Source of the DNA: Rhytidiadelphus loreus
Taxonomy: Eukaryota > Streptophyta > Bryopsida > Hypnales > Hylocomiaceae
Assembly (NCBI GenBank): GCA_947034895.1
Contig: OX344765.1
Coordinates: forward strand, 27,347,001 to 27,411,000
DNA: 64,000 nt
Direction of reading: 5' to 3'
Under the pieces are notes generated by a model. It was not told the origin of the DNA and searched no databases. It saw only the letters and a list, made by a program, of their open reading frames with translations. How positions within the stretch are numbered: position 1 is the stretch's first letter; each line of letters begins with the position of its first letter. Both the position numbers and the translations under genes were made by a program. This document shows, piece by piece, positions 11,243 to 22,000 of the stretch.

Positions 11243-11706
11243 AGGTAAATCGGCCCATTGTGGTCAAATGTCTCATAGTGGTCACCTACCAAATGACCCC
11301 ATTATGTTTTTTCAGTTTTTTGCTTCAATGCATGTCTTACATGACAATAATGAAGTAGTTAGTGATTTCATTAGGAGCTTCCAATTTTTCATTGAGAATT
11401 CATTGTGAGAATTGACTTTTTAGACCTTCCATGTTAGAAAGGACTTTGATTGCTTTGTGTGAGCCAAATGAGCACGATGGATTCAGATTTTGTTGGTTTT
11501 AAGGTAGTCTACAGACTCTTATGGGCAAAAATGCATTGAACACTTCAAAAACTCATAGCAAATTCATACTTTGTCAAAAAAACATAATTTCAATTGCTCT
11601 CATTGTTTCTCACACTTATACTATAATTGTGGGAAAAAAATTGAAAAATTTCAATAACCACATGATGTCTAACTCCTTATTCTGACCACAATGGGCTGGT
11701 TTATCT
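11243..11706. mobile_element. 464-bp MITE with AGGTAAATCGGCCC ends
   Basis: The left end AGGTAAATCGGCCCATTGTG pairs with an inverted right end AGATAAACCAGCCCATTGTG. TA is on both flanks (11,241-11,242; 11,707-11,708); a CTA reading of the duplication is also possible. It lies 9 bp from the 725-bp element. Confidence 0.65.
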
Positions 11707-11708
11707 TA

Positions 11709-12229
11709 CTATATTATATGTGATCCGTATGTATTCCATACACCATATCCATATTAAAAAAATTGATTTGCGTTTTGAGGGGTAGATGGGTGAATCAAGT
11801 GTTTTGTTTTTATTTTAATTTTTTTCAGTGTGGGGACTCTTTAGGGGATAAGGTAGGGTGCTCTGGCCCTTGAAGAGCATCTCCAATGCGGAGCCAACAA
11901 CAGGCACGGTATCCATATTTTGAAGTGGAGGTAGGTTGACCTCATTTGGTTCCGGGGACTTTTTAAAAGAAATGGATCCAATGCAAAGTCGGCAGTCTTT
12001 CAAATGGGTTTTTCCGCATTATAAAAAGGAGAGAAAAAGATTCTACATGCAAAAAGGGTTTTCCAATCAATTGGCAGTTTGGCACACCTATAGTAACAAA
12101 GCTTGAAAAGGTTTAACATTAATGACTTTTCCTTATTGTTAACCAACTTGCGTGCTCCTCCTATTTTATTAAATTACCGGGTCAGAGATTAAAAATGGCG
12201 GGGCCGGGAGTAAAGAGAGACCATGGCAA
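11709..12229. other. Spacer, no gene recognised
   Basis: Base composition shifts from AT-rich to more balanced by 12,180. The short minus-strand frame 11,815-12,003 has no recognisable motif. Confidence 0.4.
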
Positions 12230-12685
12230 ATGCCGGATGCATTGCATCGTGTGTTTTTAGTGGCCCCGTCATTGGAGCTGCTCTTCAGGGCTGCTTTGCC
12301 ACTCACAGCCTTTGCATTTTTCGCAGTCATTCTTTGGTCTGCAGCCTCTGGCTTTCAGGATCAGGATATCAAGGGATCGCCGCATCCGACTGAAGTACGT
12401 GGAAAACGAACTGACGTGCAAGAAAAGTGTGCACCGGCCCATCTTTACTTGAACTTACGAGCCAATGCCGGGCTCCATATCACACGCTTCCTGCTCACAC
12501 AGCTAGTCACTCATGCCTCTCATCATGTGTTCAATTACCTTGTGACGCAATACAGAGTGTTCAATTCAAGCACGATGAATGATACGAATTCGAGTCGTCA
12601 CTCCAATCATGTTGATAGAGGGTTTTGTACGTATTTGATTCTGGTTGGGAGACGATCTCGTCACTGTGCTAACTTAACGGTTTAG
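12230..12685 (+). CDS. Hypothetical 151-residue open frame with N-terminal hydrophobic segment
   Basis: The open frame starts at an ATG and lies in a less AT-rich patch. Residues about 8-40 are hydrophobic (LFRAALPLTAFAFFAVILW), like a signal anchor or single membrane segment; the rest is unremarkable. No family was recognised. It could be a first exon of a gene whose later exons were displaced by the CACTA element at 13,520, or a chance frame. No paralog in the window supports it. Confidence 0.25.
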   Translation: MPDALHRVFLVAPSLELLFRAALPLTAFAFFAVILWSAASGFQDQDIKGSPHPTEVRGKRTDVQEKCAPAHLYLNLRANAGLHITRFLLTQLVTHASHHVFNYLVTQYRVFNSSTMNDTNSSRHSNHVDRGFCTYLILVGRRSRHCANLTV

Positions 12686-13516
12686 CAGAATCAAAAACTC
12701 GATCTTGAATGATGGATTGCTTCGTAGAGATGAACACTTTCCGTTCCTAAGTAAGCACAATGTGCCCACAGACTGCACTGTTCACGTACAATGGCGGCTG
12801 GTAGACCGTCGCTTCGAGCGAGGTGGATCAGAGGTCAATTATCGTGGAATCGATCTCACTCTGTGTAGCTAGTATATTGTAGTAGCCAGTCGGCATTTCG
12901 ATTCTTTGGTTTTCGCAAAACTGGAAAACGTTGCTGAACTCGAGGCTCGAGTTCTTTGATAAAAAGTGTTAAACTCAGCATTGTGCAGTCCGTGTTCGCA
13001 GCACTACCAACAGCATGAATGTGATTTGATTTCTAGAATTGAGAGGCCGGACTTTAGGCCGGGACAAGCGCAGCTTAGAGAACACGGACCACCCCTGAAA
13101 TGACTATACAGTATATTCGATCTCGCCTAAATTAGTACATTCACATTCTGTGCAAGGGCGGAACGTACGTACTCGATCTACCCGTGAACCGAAATGCTGG
13201 TGATGACGAATGATATGTGTGGCGCCAGCTCTTGCTCGTACTGAATCCCGCATTGAAATATTGCAACTGCTAGAAGGGGCAGTCACGGGGTGTAACATCA
13301 GCTAGTGAAACGAGGAATCCTCAACCCCGGCCAGACAAATCGAAAGACGTATACAGACTGCACTTGATGAAAACACTACAGCAGTTGCAACACATCATCA
13401 ATTGTCATGCAATGGTCTTGCAGTGGTTCCTTACTTTGCTAGCCAATTAAGAACTTAAGGTCTATTGCTAACCATTGCAAAAGTGCCGCCAAAAGTCTTG
13501 GGCAGGGCCGGGAACC
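12686..13516. other. Balanced-composition region upstream of the CACTA element
   Basis: It is GC-richer than the flanks, like 20,957-21,840 on the other side of the CACTA element. The two stretches may once have been continuous. No gene was recognised; the minus-strand frame 13,104-13,298 has no motif. Confidence 0.35.
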
Positions 13517-13519
13517 AGT

Positions 13520-13551
13520 CACTAGTGCAGAAGGGGTGTTTTAATGACATG
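13520..13551 (+). repeat. CACTA left terminal inverted repeat
   Basis: 32 bp beginning CACTAGTGCA; pairs with 20,922-20,953 with one mismatch (position 11, G versus A). A fold-back built on GTTGAAATGA/TCATTTCAAC follows directly. Confidence 0.95.
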
Positions 13552-13633
13552 TTGAAATGAAAATGTCATTTCAACCATGTTTTGGGGAAATGTCATTAAA
13601 ACCACCCCTGTTGAAATGACATTTTCAACACTT

Positions 13634-14040
13634 TGGTAGATTCGGTGTTTAGTATTTAGAACAATATTAAGAGTTTGGTAGATTTTGGATTTTGGGTAAA
13701 AATATGATTCACAAATTTTTCAAAATTTGGTAGATTTGAAAGATTTGGTAGATTTGAAAAAAATGAACAGATTTTACAATTTAGGTAGATTTAGAGAATT
13801 TGGTAGATTTTATGAATTCGGCACATTTTATGATTTTGGTAGATTTAAAGATTTTTATGACTTTGGTAGATTTTAAGAATTCGGCACATTTTATGACTTT
13901 GATAGATTTTAAGAATTCGGTAGATTTTGAAAATTTGGTGGATTTAAAGAATTTGGTAGATTTAGAGATCCAGTTTGAACTGGAGCACTCCTTGTACATA
14001 AGAAATGCAGCAGGTAGATTTTGAAATTAGGTGGTTAATG
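13634..14040 (+). repeat. Left subterminal GGTAGATTT array
   Basis: About a dozen copies of (TTT)GGTAGATTT at 15-40 bp spacing. In CACTA elements such arrays bind the TnpA-type protein (family knowledge). The frames at 13,781-13,999 and 13,800-14,024 are by-products of the repeat. Confidence 0.85.
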
Positions 14041-14639
14041 GTATGTACAGTAGGGTCCAATTTCTTGCTTTCACAAGGAAGAAAACATTCACTATTGCCA
14101 TCTTTGATGCCCTCCCTAGGGCTGAAAAATTGTTATTTTAACACGAATTTTTTTCCACAATATGATCTCTATGTTAATAACATGTGTGACAAATTTCAAG
14201 GCCCAATGATTCACACAAAAAAAGATATTCACAATCTACCAACATGTGTAGTTGAGAGAAACAATTTCAATGCTATCAACTTTGACACCCTCCCAAAGAT
14301 TGAGAAATTAAATTTTTGCCATGAAATTTTTGTCATGAGATCATTTCTATGTTGAAAACATGTGTGTAATTTCAAATTCAAAGGATTTGCCCATAAAAAG
14401 ATAATCAAAATCTACCAACAGAATTAGTTGTTAGAAATTATTTCACAACTATACATGTTGGTAGATTTCAAATATCTTTTTCTAGGCAAATCTTTGGAAC
14501 TTGAAATTAGACACACATGTTATCATCATAGAGATGATCTCATGACAAAAATTTCATGATAATTAAGCAATTTTTGTGCCTTTGGGAGGATGTCAATGTG
14601 GGTACACCAAAATTGTTTTTCTCAATTACATTTGTAATT

Positions 14640-15120
14640 ACAATTATAATGTTCTATTACGAGGTTGTCAAATTTTTTGAAGTGATTTGAAGTCTTCCAA
14701 CCCTCTTTTCATATGTAAAATCTAAAAAAATTTGTCAACAAAAAAATATGAGGTTAGAAGGACATAATATGCATAACTTCGATCAATTTACGACTTCTTA
14801 TAATCTACTATACAATTTTTTTAAATGAGTTTCTACTGTGGAAAGAACTCCAATATCCAGTGTGTTTCAAATGTCATTTCCAAAAGCTCTCAACAATACA
14901 GATAGTAAAGATTGCAATAGACTCCCTTGCACGTAATACTGAAAAAACAAAACCATAATCAATCTTTTGTAAGATTGGATTTTGGGTGCTACAATTACAA
15001 TTCAATAAGTTTTTTGTCTAAAATAAAAACTACTAAAAATAGAAATTTGGTTAGGTTTTATTTAATTTCAAAGTATTATTGACACTAGAATTTGGTACCT
15101 CATGCATTTAGGAGTCAATG
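14640..15120. repeat. Decayed relative of the 45.2-kb TTAA element
   Basis: It shares ordered blocks with 45,420-46,590 and 17,210-17,590 (for example GATTGGATTTT and the AAAACTACTAAAAATAG-type segment). The right border decays to CATTTAGGAGTCAA. Too eroded to delimit. Confidence 0.5.
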
Positions 15121-16520
15121 TCTAAGGTCTACTTTACATTTTTCCCATCAAAGTTCATCTTTTCTAACATTTCAAAGTATATAATATTTTTTCACCTATT
15201 TTCCTCATAAAATTTGTGATTTATCAAATTTATCTTGTTTTTTTTCTTATTTATTTAATTAAAAATGAAATATATGCTAAAAAATGAATATTTCCTCTAA
15301 TATTAATCATAGTAAATACAAAAGAGATTAAAATTGTTTGATTTTTTTGTAAAAAAGTAAATAATAGTGATGAACAACATGGTGTAGGATCATGCTATTT
15401 AAGCTAAAACAATTAGAAGTTTGATGGGAATACTTCTTTAGCATTGTATATTAGTCTCTTCAATTTTATCAGTTTTGGAGGATTATAAATTAGGGTAGAA
15501 AGTTGAAAATAATCCCCACACTTTCTTCAAAACTTCTATTAGTTGTGACATAGTACATTATAGAGGCCTTTGTAAATGTTGTTATTATGTTTGATGGTCA
15601 ATTAAATGTAGGTTCATATTTTCATCACTTTCTACCATTTGTTTTGTAATTTTTAATTTATTTAACCTTTGGATATCTCTTTCAATTGCCTTTCCTCTTT
15701 ATTTTCCTTACATGTGTAGCTTAGAATCTTGCTTACACCTAAGTCACGGTTTACAATTTGAATCATTATAATTTTGTTTTCTTCAACCAACTTGCTATTA
15801 TGTATTTTCAAATAAATAAATGATTTGATAAATTAAACAAAGAATTTTGTATCAACGTTTCTTATTGAAATTTGCCTCAATTTGTTGAAGACAACTCTTT
15901 TCATCAATTTTGTACTTAAATTGTCTTGATATTATTTCCAAAACTAAAAGACAAGTAAGCTTACTTGCATTTTAGTGTGAGTGATCTACAATATATATTC
16001 TAAAAGTAAAAGCCCAATTATTATTTCATACTGCTTTTGTAGATTACATCTATATTTATGAAGGTAAAAGTACAATTACTTTGAGCAATGTATTCTACTT
16101 CTCCACATGAGTAACTTTTATAGTTATTAAATTTAAAAAAAGTTTAATTATTTCACTTTCCATTTCATTATTAATGATCTCTTAAAATGAGTTTGTCTTT
16201 TCAAATTTGTTTTGTTATGTTTGATACTATAAAATCTCTCATATGTAAATCTACTGGCCACATATTCTTTACCACTCACAAGTTGTTGAGCAAAAGGAGT
16301 GCACATACTTTGTTTCATGACATTTGAATATATAGTTGAAAATTTATTCAAATGTTAACACATTTATAACTTTGAAGATTAGAGAATTTAGTGAAAATAA
16401 AGAATATAATATCTATTATTACCTAATACTACTATCACTTCTATTGAACCTGTATATGATGACAAATACTATTATTAATGCTTTATTTTGTTGAGATACT
16501 GGCATACAAAAGAGTACATT
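15121..16520. other. AT-rich CACTA interior, nothing recognised
   Basis: No open frame of interest and no homology to a transposase by eye. Confidence 0.5.
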
Positions 16521-16523
16521 AAA

Positions 16524-16680
16524 ATTGGTAAATAGTGTTGGGTGATAATTAGTGTTGTTCCACACCATTCCAACTTCTACATTTTGTTCCCATCTAACAC
16601 TAAATGCACTCTTATAAAAATGTTGAAATGACCAAATTTTACTATAGAGCTCAAATAGTGTTAGAATGGGTAATAATGTT
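16524..16680. repeat. Short repeat shared with 40,270-40,476
   Basis: It starts TAAAATTGGTAAATAGTGTT, which occurs inverted at about 40,450-40,476. The following stretch (CTAACACTAAATGCACTC and onward) matches 40,290-40,400 directly. A palindromic non-autonomous element is likely, but its ends are unclear. Confidence 0.5.
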
Positions 16681-16685
16681 CAATA

Positions 16686-16760
16686 TAGGAGTTCAATATA
16701 AATGCACACTTAGGAGTTCAATATAAATACACATTTTGGAGTTCAATATAAATGCACACT
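16686..16760. repeat. 25-bp tandem repeat, three units
   Basis: Units at 16,686, 16,711 and 16,736, each around GGAGTTCAATATAAAT, differ at a few positions. Confidence 0.9.
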
Positions 16761-17012
16761 TTGAAATTTTGGATTCTCTTTTGTCTTTTCTGAACATATC
16801 AATTATACACTTGATTTGTTAATATAAAATGTAATATGTTGTACATATTCTATTAGGTGGAAAAAACAAATATGAAGATGCAAAGGGGCTAGGGGAGTTT
16901 ACTATCAAATTCATTTTTAAATTTCCTATTGTAAAAATAATATAATGGGAACGCAAACACAAATGTTGTTAAAATGGTTTCCAATGTCACCAATCCGTCC
17001 TTTAAGGATTAA

Positions 17013-17600
17013 CCCCTAAATGCCTAAGGCCTTTTTTGAGCTTTTAGGAATTTGTTCTAAATTGAACAAGAAGTCAACATTTTGGAACCGTATAAATTCA
17101 AACTAAACATGTTAGAGATCACATACGAAAAGAAAACACAATAATATCACTTACAGATTGAAAGATTATAATGTTTGAACACAAGGGCGTTAAAACCATG
17201 AAAGTGATTTGAAGTCTTTCAATTTTCTTCACATGTCAAATCTAAAAAGTGGGCCACCAAAAAAATACAAGGATAAAGGGCCTAACGTAAGTAACCCCAA
17301 TTAATTTATGGCTTTTCAAAATTTGCTCTACAATTTATTTATTTATATGAATGTAAAAGTGTGATTTTTTCTCCAAGATCTAGTGTATTTGAGGCTCATT
17401 CCAAGAGCCTTCAACACTACAAAAAGTCAAGATTGCAATGAACACCCTTACTCAAAATCTTGAATAAAAAAATCATAATCAATCATTTTCAAAATCGGAT
17501 TTTTGATGCTAAAACTAGACTTCAAAAAGAATATTTCAAAAACATAAACTACTAAAAATAGCACCTCAATTAGATTTTATTCAATATATCCCAATAATTG
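17013..17600. repeat. Truncated TTAA element inside the CACTA element
   Basis: TTAA (17,009-17,012) is followed by CCCCTAAATGCCTAAGGCC, matching the left end of the element at 45,214. The right terminus is missing. It preserves the uninterrupted target (GTCAAATCTAAAAAG near 17,226) of the MITE nested in the 45-kb copy. Confidence 0.7.
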
Positions 17601-17804
17601 AAATACTATTTTTAAAATTATTTTATGATGAACCTCATATTTAGCTATAATAATCAAACAATTCATTACATTATTCACCATTTGTAGATGGCTCCTTCAA
17701 GAGAGCTTGATATCTAAGAAAACATATTCTTCCCCAAAATAAGGTGGCCTAATTTCCTAAGACAAAAATTACTTTTACCACATACTTAAATGTATTCATC
17801 CATT

Positions 17805-18334
17805 TTATGTAGCCCGCCAACTGAAGTAGTGACGTGCACACTTCAAAACATTCTTCATCCATCCACTGCAAGCGAATTGTTTTTCAAGATCGTCTGTTGA
17901 AAGCGCGCAGCACGGTGTCAGCGTTGAGTTTTGTCGACGGACGTTTCTATTCGTTCGTCGACGTCGCTCTTTGTTTGTTAGGTGATGCCTGCCAATTCTT
18001 ATCCAACCCACTTCGATCACGTAATCACTACAGTATGCGTAACTTACTGCACTCAATTCATCAAATCCTTTCCATTCACGCCATTTCACCGCCATATTCT
18101 GCGGAGAACGGACCGGGATTGCGGAATTCAGAATTAGAACGAAAAAGAAACAAGAATTGCGTGTTTTTTTCAAGCTTACGGTGTTGTAGACTGCGTCCAC
18201 TTCGAATGATTGATTTTGGGCTGCTTGTAGAATGTTTTCACACAATTTCTGTAATTTCGCAGAGAGAGAGGAATTGCATGCGCCGGTTTGAATTGGCGAG
18301 TGGTGATCGAGGATGCTTTGATGAGCTTTGTTAG
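17805..18334. other. Gene-like, GC-balanced segment with open frames on both strands
   Basis: The minus frame 17,805-18,245 (146 residues) and plus frame 17,834-18,334 (166 residues) overlap almost fully. Composition differs sharply from the AT-rich CACTA DNA on the left, suggesting captured sequence. No domain was recognised in either frame, and at most one can be coding. It may be 5' untranslated or promoter DNA of the gene fragment that follows. Confidence 0.3.
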
Positions 18335-18499
18335 CAGGCTAGGAACTGTCTGGTTAGGGTAAAGATTGTATTTGATATATGTTTGTGGAAACCCTAATTT
18401 TACGGAAATTGTTCAATGGAAGCCCGGTTTGATTTATACTTCTAGTTCGGTTTTTTATTTCTGATTTTTACTTCCATTGCAATGTTATAAACTGGCAGG

Positions 18500-18799
18500 T
18501 ACCGTCGAGCATACGATATAGGAGCAAGAGGAGTTGTTCAAGAGGAGTTGTTTGAGACGCTTCAGGAAGAGAGCCGGCGAACAGGTGGTCAATTAGTGGT
18601 AAACATAGGGGTTCCAGGGTTACACAAGCAAGCAGACCTGCAAGCAAAGCAGGTATTAAAGCTTTTGGTGTGTTTGGAATCCGGTTGGGAAGCTTTCTGT
18701 GTTGTTAACGAGCTTCGAGTTGGAGACGTTCTGGAGTTTTTCCTCGTTGCACACTCATGCTTCACAGTCGACCTCGTGAATCGGATGGAGAGAAATTAG
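18500..18799 (+). pseudogene. Probable B3 DNA-binding domain fragment captured by CACTA
   Basis: An open frame follows a splice-acceptor-like CTGGCAG at about 18,494-18,500 and ends at a TAG at 18,797-18,799. Near its C-terminus the pattern W-x2-F-x3-N-x-L-x2-GD-x-L-x-F is visible (GWEAFCVVNELRVGDVLEFF), followed by SCFTVDLVNR. This is the order of the last strands and helix of the plant B3 fold (family knowledge). The expected N-terminal B3 strands are not recognisable, and no B3 transcription-factor partner domain is present. I infer a captured exon rather than a working gene. It could be chance similarity. Confidence 0.45.
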
Positions 18800-19320
18800 T
18801 TTTTCTAGGGCTCTATTCAGTATTTAATGATTTTTGATGATGAAAGGGATGCCTGTCCATGCACGAATTTGGACCCAGTTTATGATCTTGCTGGTTATCG
18901 TTTAGGTTGCTACATTTTCAAAAACCAGTGCTGGATCCCCGTAATTCTTTCATGGATTTCTCTTGCCAAATATGTGACTTCTACCATCAAATTATATGTG
19001 AAGATAAGATGTCAAACATCGTTTGCAGTGCTTTCATTTCATTTTAGAAGATAAGATGTCTCATATGTTTTTGATTCAGTTAAGGAGCTTTTGTCTCATA
19101 TGTCTTGATGTGGAGTATTGCAGGAAAGTATTGAATGGTACACGACTTACTCTGCAAAAACAGTACGTCAATAACTGCCGTTTTCTTTTCTTTTTCTCTA
19201 GTGTGATTTGCCTCTCAATTTGGTAAGATGTTGATATAATGTCTGGCTACTTAGCACAAGACGTGTTGCAGATCTGCACCTTAACCTGAAAGTTATCGTT
19301 TGATTTCCTTCATTTGACAG

Positions 19321-19432
19321 TCTTATTTAACAATGTTCAGAGGCACGAAGGGATAGGACTTCTCAATAAGAACACCAGGCACTCCATCACGTTGGGCGGA
19401 TTATGATGCTGAAATGGCAGCTGCCTGGCAGG
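19321..19432 (+). pseudogene. Exon-like segment in the CACTA cargo
   Basis: Preceded by TTTGACAG (acceptor-like) and followed by GTCCGC after CAG. One frame contains TPGTPSRWADYDAEMAAAWQ but is broken upstream by a stop. Together with the 18.5-kb fragment and a similar exon-like patch at 20,033-20,160 it suggests a captured multi-exon gene. Family not recognised. Confidence 0.25.
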
Positions 19433-20159
19433 TCCGCAGTTTTGATTTAATATCTTATAATGGTTCAAGCATCATTCAGATTTGACATTAAGAGCATTGG
19501 TAGTGCTTTGAGGGCTTTTGAAAACACGCATTTAAGAATTTCTTCGGTCATTTACAACTAGGTGTATTGCTGCTTTTGCCCTTTTGCCACATTCTTGAGG
19601 TTTGATTATTAATTGGAAACTAACTGTGCAAACTTTTCCTTTTACATATAGACTGCGTGATCTGTAGCACTGAGATGGGATCATGCGTCTTAACAACTCG
19701 TAGCAACTATTATTATTCTTTTCTAGACATAATCTGGGCGTGGGAATACGCACTATGTGATGCATATTGCAACAAAGCATATGGCTCATTGGAACTCTCT
19801 GAACTGGAGAATGTGCGTGACTGTATAATGAGGCTTTCATTCTACTCGTGTGTCTCTTCATCACCTATTTTCTTGCAAATCTGTTCACATGTTATGCCCC
19901 TTTTCCTTAAGGCTCTTATAATTGTTGCGGAGTGTGAGTGTCGTAATATAGGAGTGTGGGTTCTGTTTCTTCGCATACTTCTATTTTGTGTTAGTTGGAT
20001 AGACTTCTAATATACTGCAAGTGATTTTGTAGGTACAGAAGTGTCTTGTGAAGAAAATCAGAGCCCCAGACAAAACAGTTGAAAAACAGTTGAAGAAAAT
20101 TGGAGCCCTCCTCAGCAGGAAGCTCCATTGCCAACAAGCGATACCTCTGGACCTGTTAG

Positions 20160-20690
20160 TTTAGATTTTGTAGGTGAAAAAGTTTGTAGAAAGGGTTTAG
20201 TATGTTAGTATTCCTTCCAGATGTAGATTTGGAATGCGTTATGTTCCTTCTCTGGGATGATGACATCTACCAGAACTCCTAATTTTTTCATTTGTAGAGT
20301 CTACAAATTGATATGAATTATAGCACGGAAAAAATCTACAGATTTTCAAGATTTCAGAACATTAATTCCAAATCATGTGACAATTTCTGATATTAACATC
20401 TACATTAGGAAAGGATTATTAAATTCCTAATCTACAAATTAAAGACATTCCAGTATTAAAATCTACAATGCTGGAGATCAGAATCTACAGTTCATAATTT
20501 ATAGGAATCTACCTCTGAGAAGACTTCTGAAATTAAAATCTTTGACGTTGTGACAATCTAAACTGATAAATGTACACGCTCGCAACATGTTTTGAAATTG
20601 AAATCTACTTCTTGCAGAGAATTCAGATATGAAGATCTATATTTTTGAAAAAGAAATTGAAGTTACAATCTACAATATTGTGTAGAATTT
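20160..20690 (-). repeat. Right subterminal AATCTAC array
   Basis: About ten copies of AATCTAC or ATCTACA, mostly opposite in orientation to the left GGTAGATTT array, as expected for the two ends of a CACTA element. Confidence 0.8.
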
Positions 20691-20841
20691 CTAAACCTCA
20701 GTTTAATGTTGAAATGATTTTGAATTACAAAATATCCTCATTCCACATAGATTTTAAAATTTTAAGATGTACACCACAAACATGTTTTAATGACATATTC
20801 AAAATGTCATTTAAACCTCCATATTTTAGTGACATCAAAAA

Positions 20842-20930
20842 AATGACATGTGAAATGACATTTGGATGTCATTTCAACCACCTTGGGGTGGTGGTTGAAA
20901 TGACATCCAAATGTCATTTCACATGTCATT
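20842..20930. repeat. Perfect 41-bp inverted repeat at the CACTA right end
   Basis: Arms 20,842-20,882 and 20,890-20,930 are exact reverse complements with a 7-base loop. The arm begins AATGACATGTGAAATGACAT. The right arm overlaps the terminal inverted repeat. Confidence 0.95.
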
Positions 20931-20956
20931 AAAACACCCCTTTTGCACTAGTGAGT

Positions 20957-22000
20957 GCATATCTAGGCCTAAACTGCTGAAAAAACCATTGCCACTTCAA
21001 GTAGTTGCAAATACATTTCATATACAGTTTAATTTCATACAAAACCATTGCACAATTGTTAATAGACTAGTGGCGGTCATTGCAAAACCGCTACAGAAAG
21101 CATCGCAAGATCAACCTTCCGCACTGGTGAACGTGCCTTGAATATAAATCACTAGCTCACGTCTCTCAACTCCGGCCAATCGATCTAAAACCCCGTCTAA
21201 CATCTACCTAGCATCGAGTTGAGAGCCGGCCCGGCATCCTTCCGGTTTGCAGCTTTGCAATCTTTCCTGGCTATGGCTCTTCCGAATTCTAGCTCCGGGG
21301 GTGGGGAGATCGATGACGCTACTGGAACTGCACGTACCGAAGAAATCATTTGTTTTTACGCTTCAGGGTTCCCTGGATTGATACGATGTGTTCCTCGGAT
21401 CGCTAGATTCGTAGTTGTTCATATAATTATGCATTTGTTCTCAAATTCTCAAAGTTTATCGTCGATCTGGCAGATGAAAGAGAATAACTGTGAATCCAGA
21501 CAGATCTGTCGAAATCGGATACTTGACCCGTATATTTAGAGTGTGAGGATTGAATAGAACAAATTGTGCCAATGCCTGCTTATCCAAATCAGTATCATGT
21601 GTTTCTGCTTGTAAGGGGAGTTTTTGAAACGCCGCAGAATATTCTATCCCGACTCCCGAGAGATAGCAGATTCCTCCATCAACGTCAATTTCAATATCTC
21701 ATTCAATCCTGAATTTGCACCACAAGTTAGGGCGGACTTCCATGCTGTGTCAAGAAAAAAATTTCAAGTTTTTCAGGGTTGGTGTTGGAATTGCCTTTGT
21801 CAAGTTTTGGGTAATGCTTTGACTTCTATGTCTCTGTGAGTATATGTCTATGTGAGTAGGGAGAAACTACATTGTAGGAGCATTGCCTTGTTGTCAAACT
21901 AAAAGCAACCTAAAAGTTCAAGTCCAATGTTAAAAATAGTTTTCCAGTAGTTGAAAACTTGCTTCCCTAACTTTTTCATGAGCCTTCTTGGCAACAATTC
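20957..22000. other. Balanced-composition region right of the CACTA element
   Basis: Plus frames 21,219-21,539 and 21,624-21,839 are open but carry no motif I recognise. The composition is like 12,200-13,516, so this may be the other half of the locus split by the CACTA insertion. Confidence 0.3.

Larger units (their letters stand above)
13520..20953. mobile_element. Complete 7.4-kb CACTA (En/Spm) transposon, non-autonomous
   Basis: The left terminus is CACTAGTGCAGAAGGGGTGT. The right terminus at 20,922-20,953 is its inverted copy, 31 of 32 positions matching. AGT occurs immediately outside both ends (13,517-13,519; 20,954-20,956), the 3-bp duplication expected of CACTA. Subterminal motif arrays are present at both ends in opposite orientation. 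I find no TnpA/TnpD-type transposase, so it must have depended on a partner. It contains fossils of TTAA elements, a 25-bp tandem repeat and gene-like sequence at 17.8-20.2 kb. Confidence 0.92.

Noticed and set aside
13781..14024. Ser/Lys-rich and Phe/Asp-rich small proteins on opposite strands
   Set aside because: Both are translations of the CACTA subterminal GGTAGATTT array.
17805..18334. Two overlapping genes on opposite strands
   Set aside because: Neither frame has a recognisable domain; complementary open frames in GC-balanced DNA are expected by chance.
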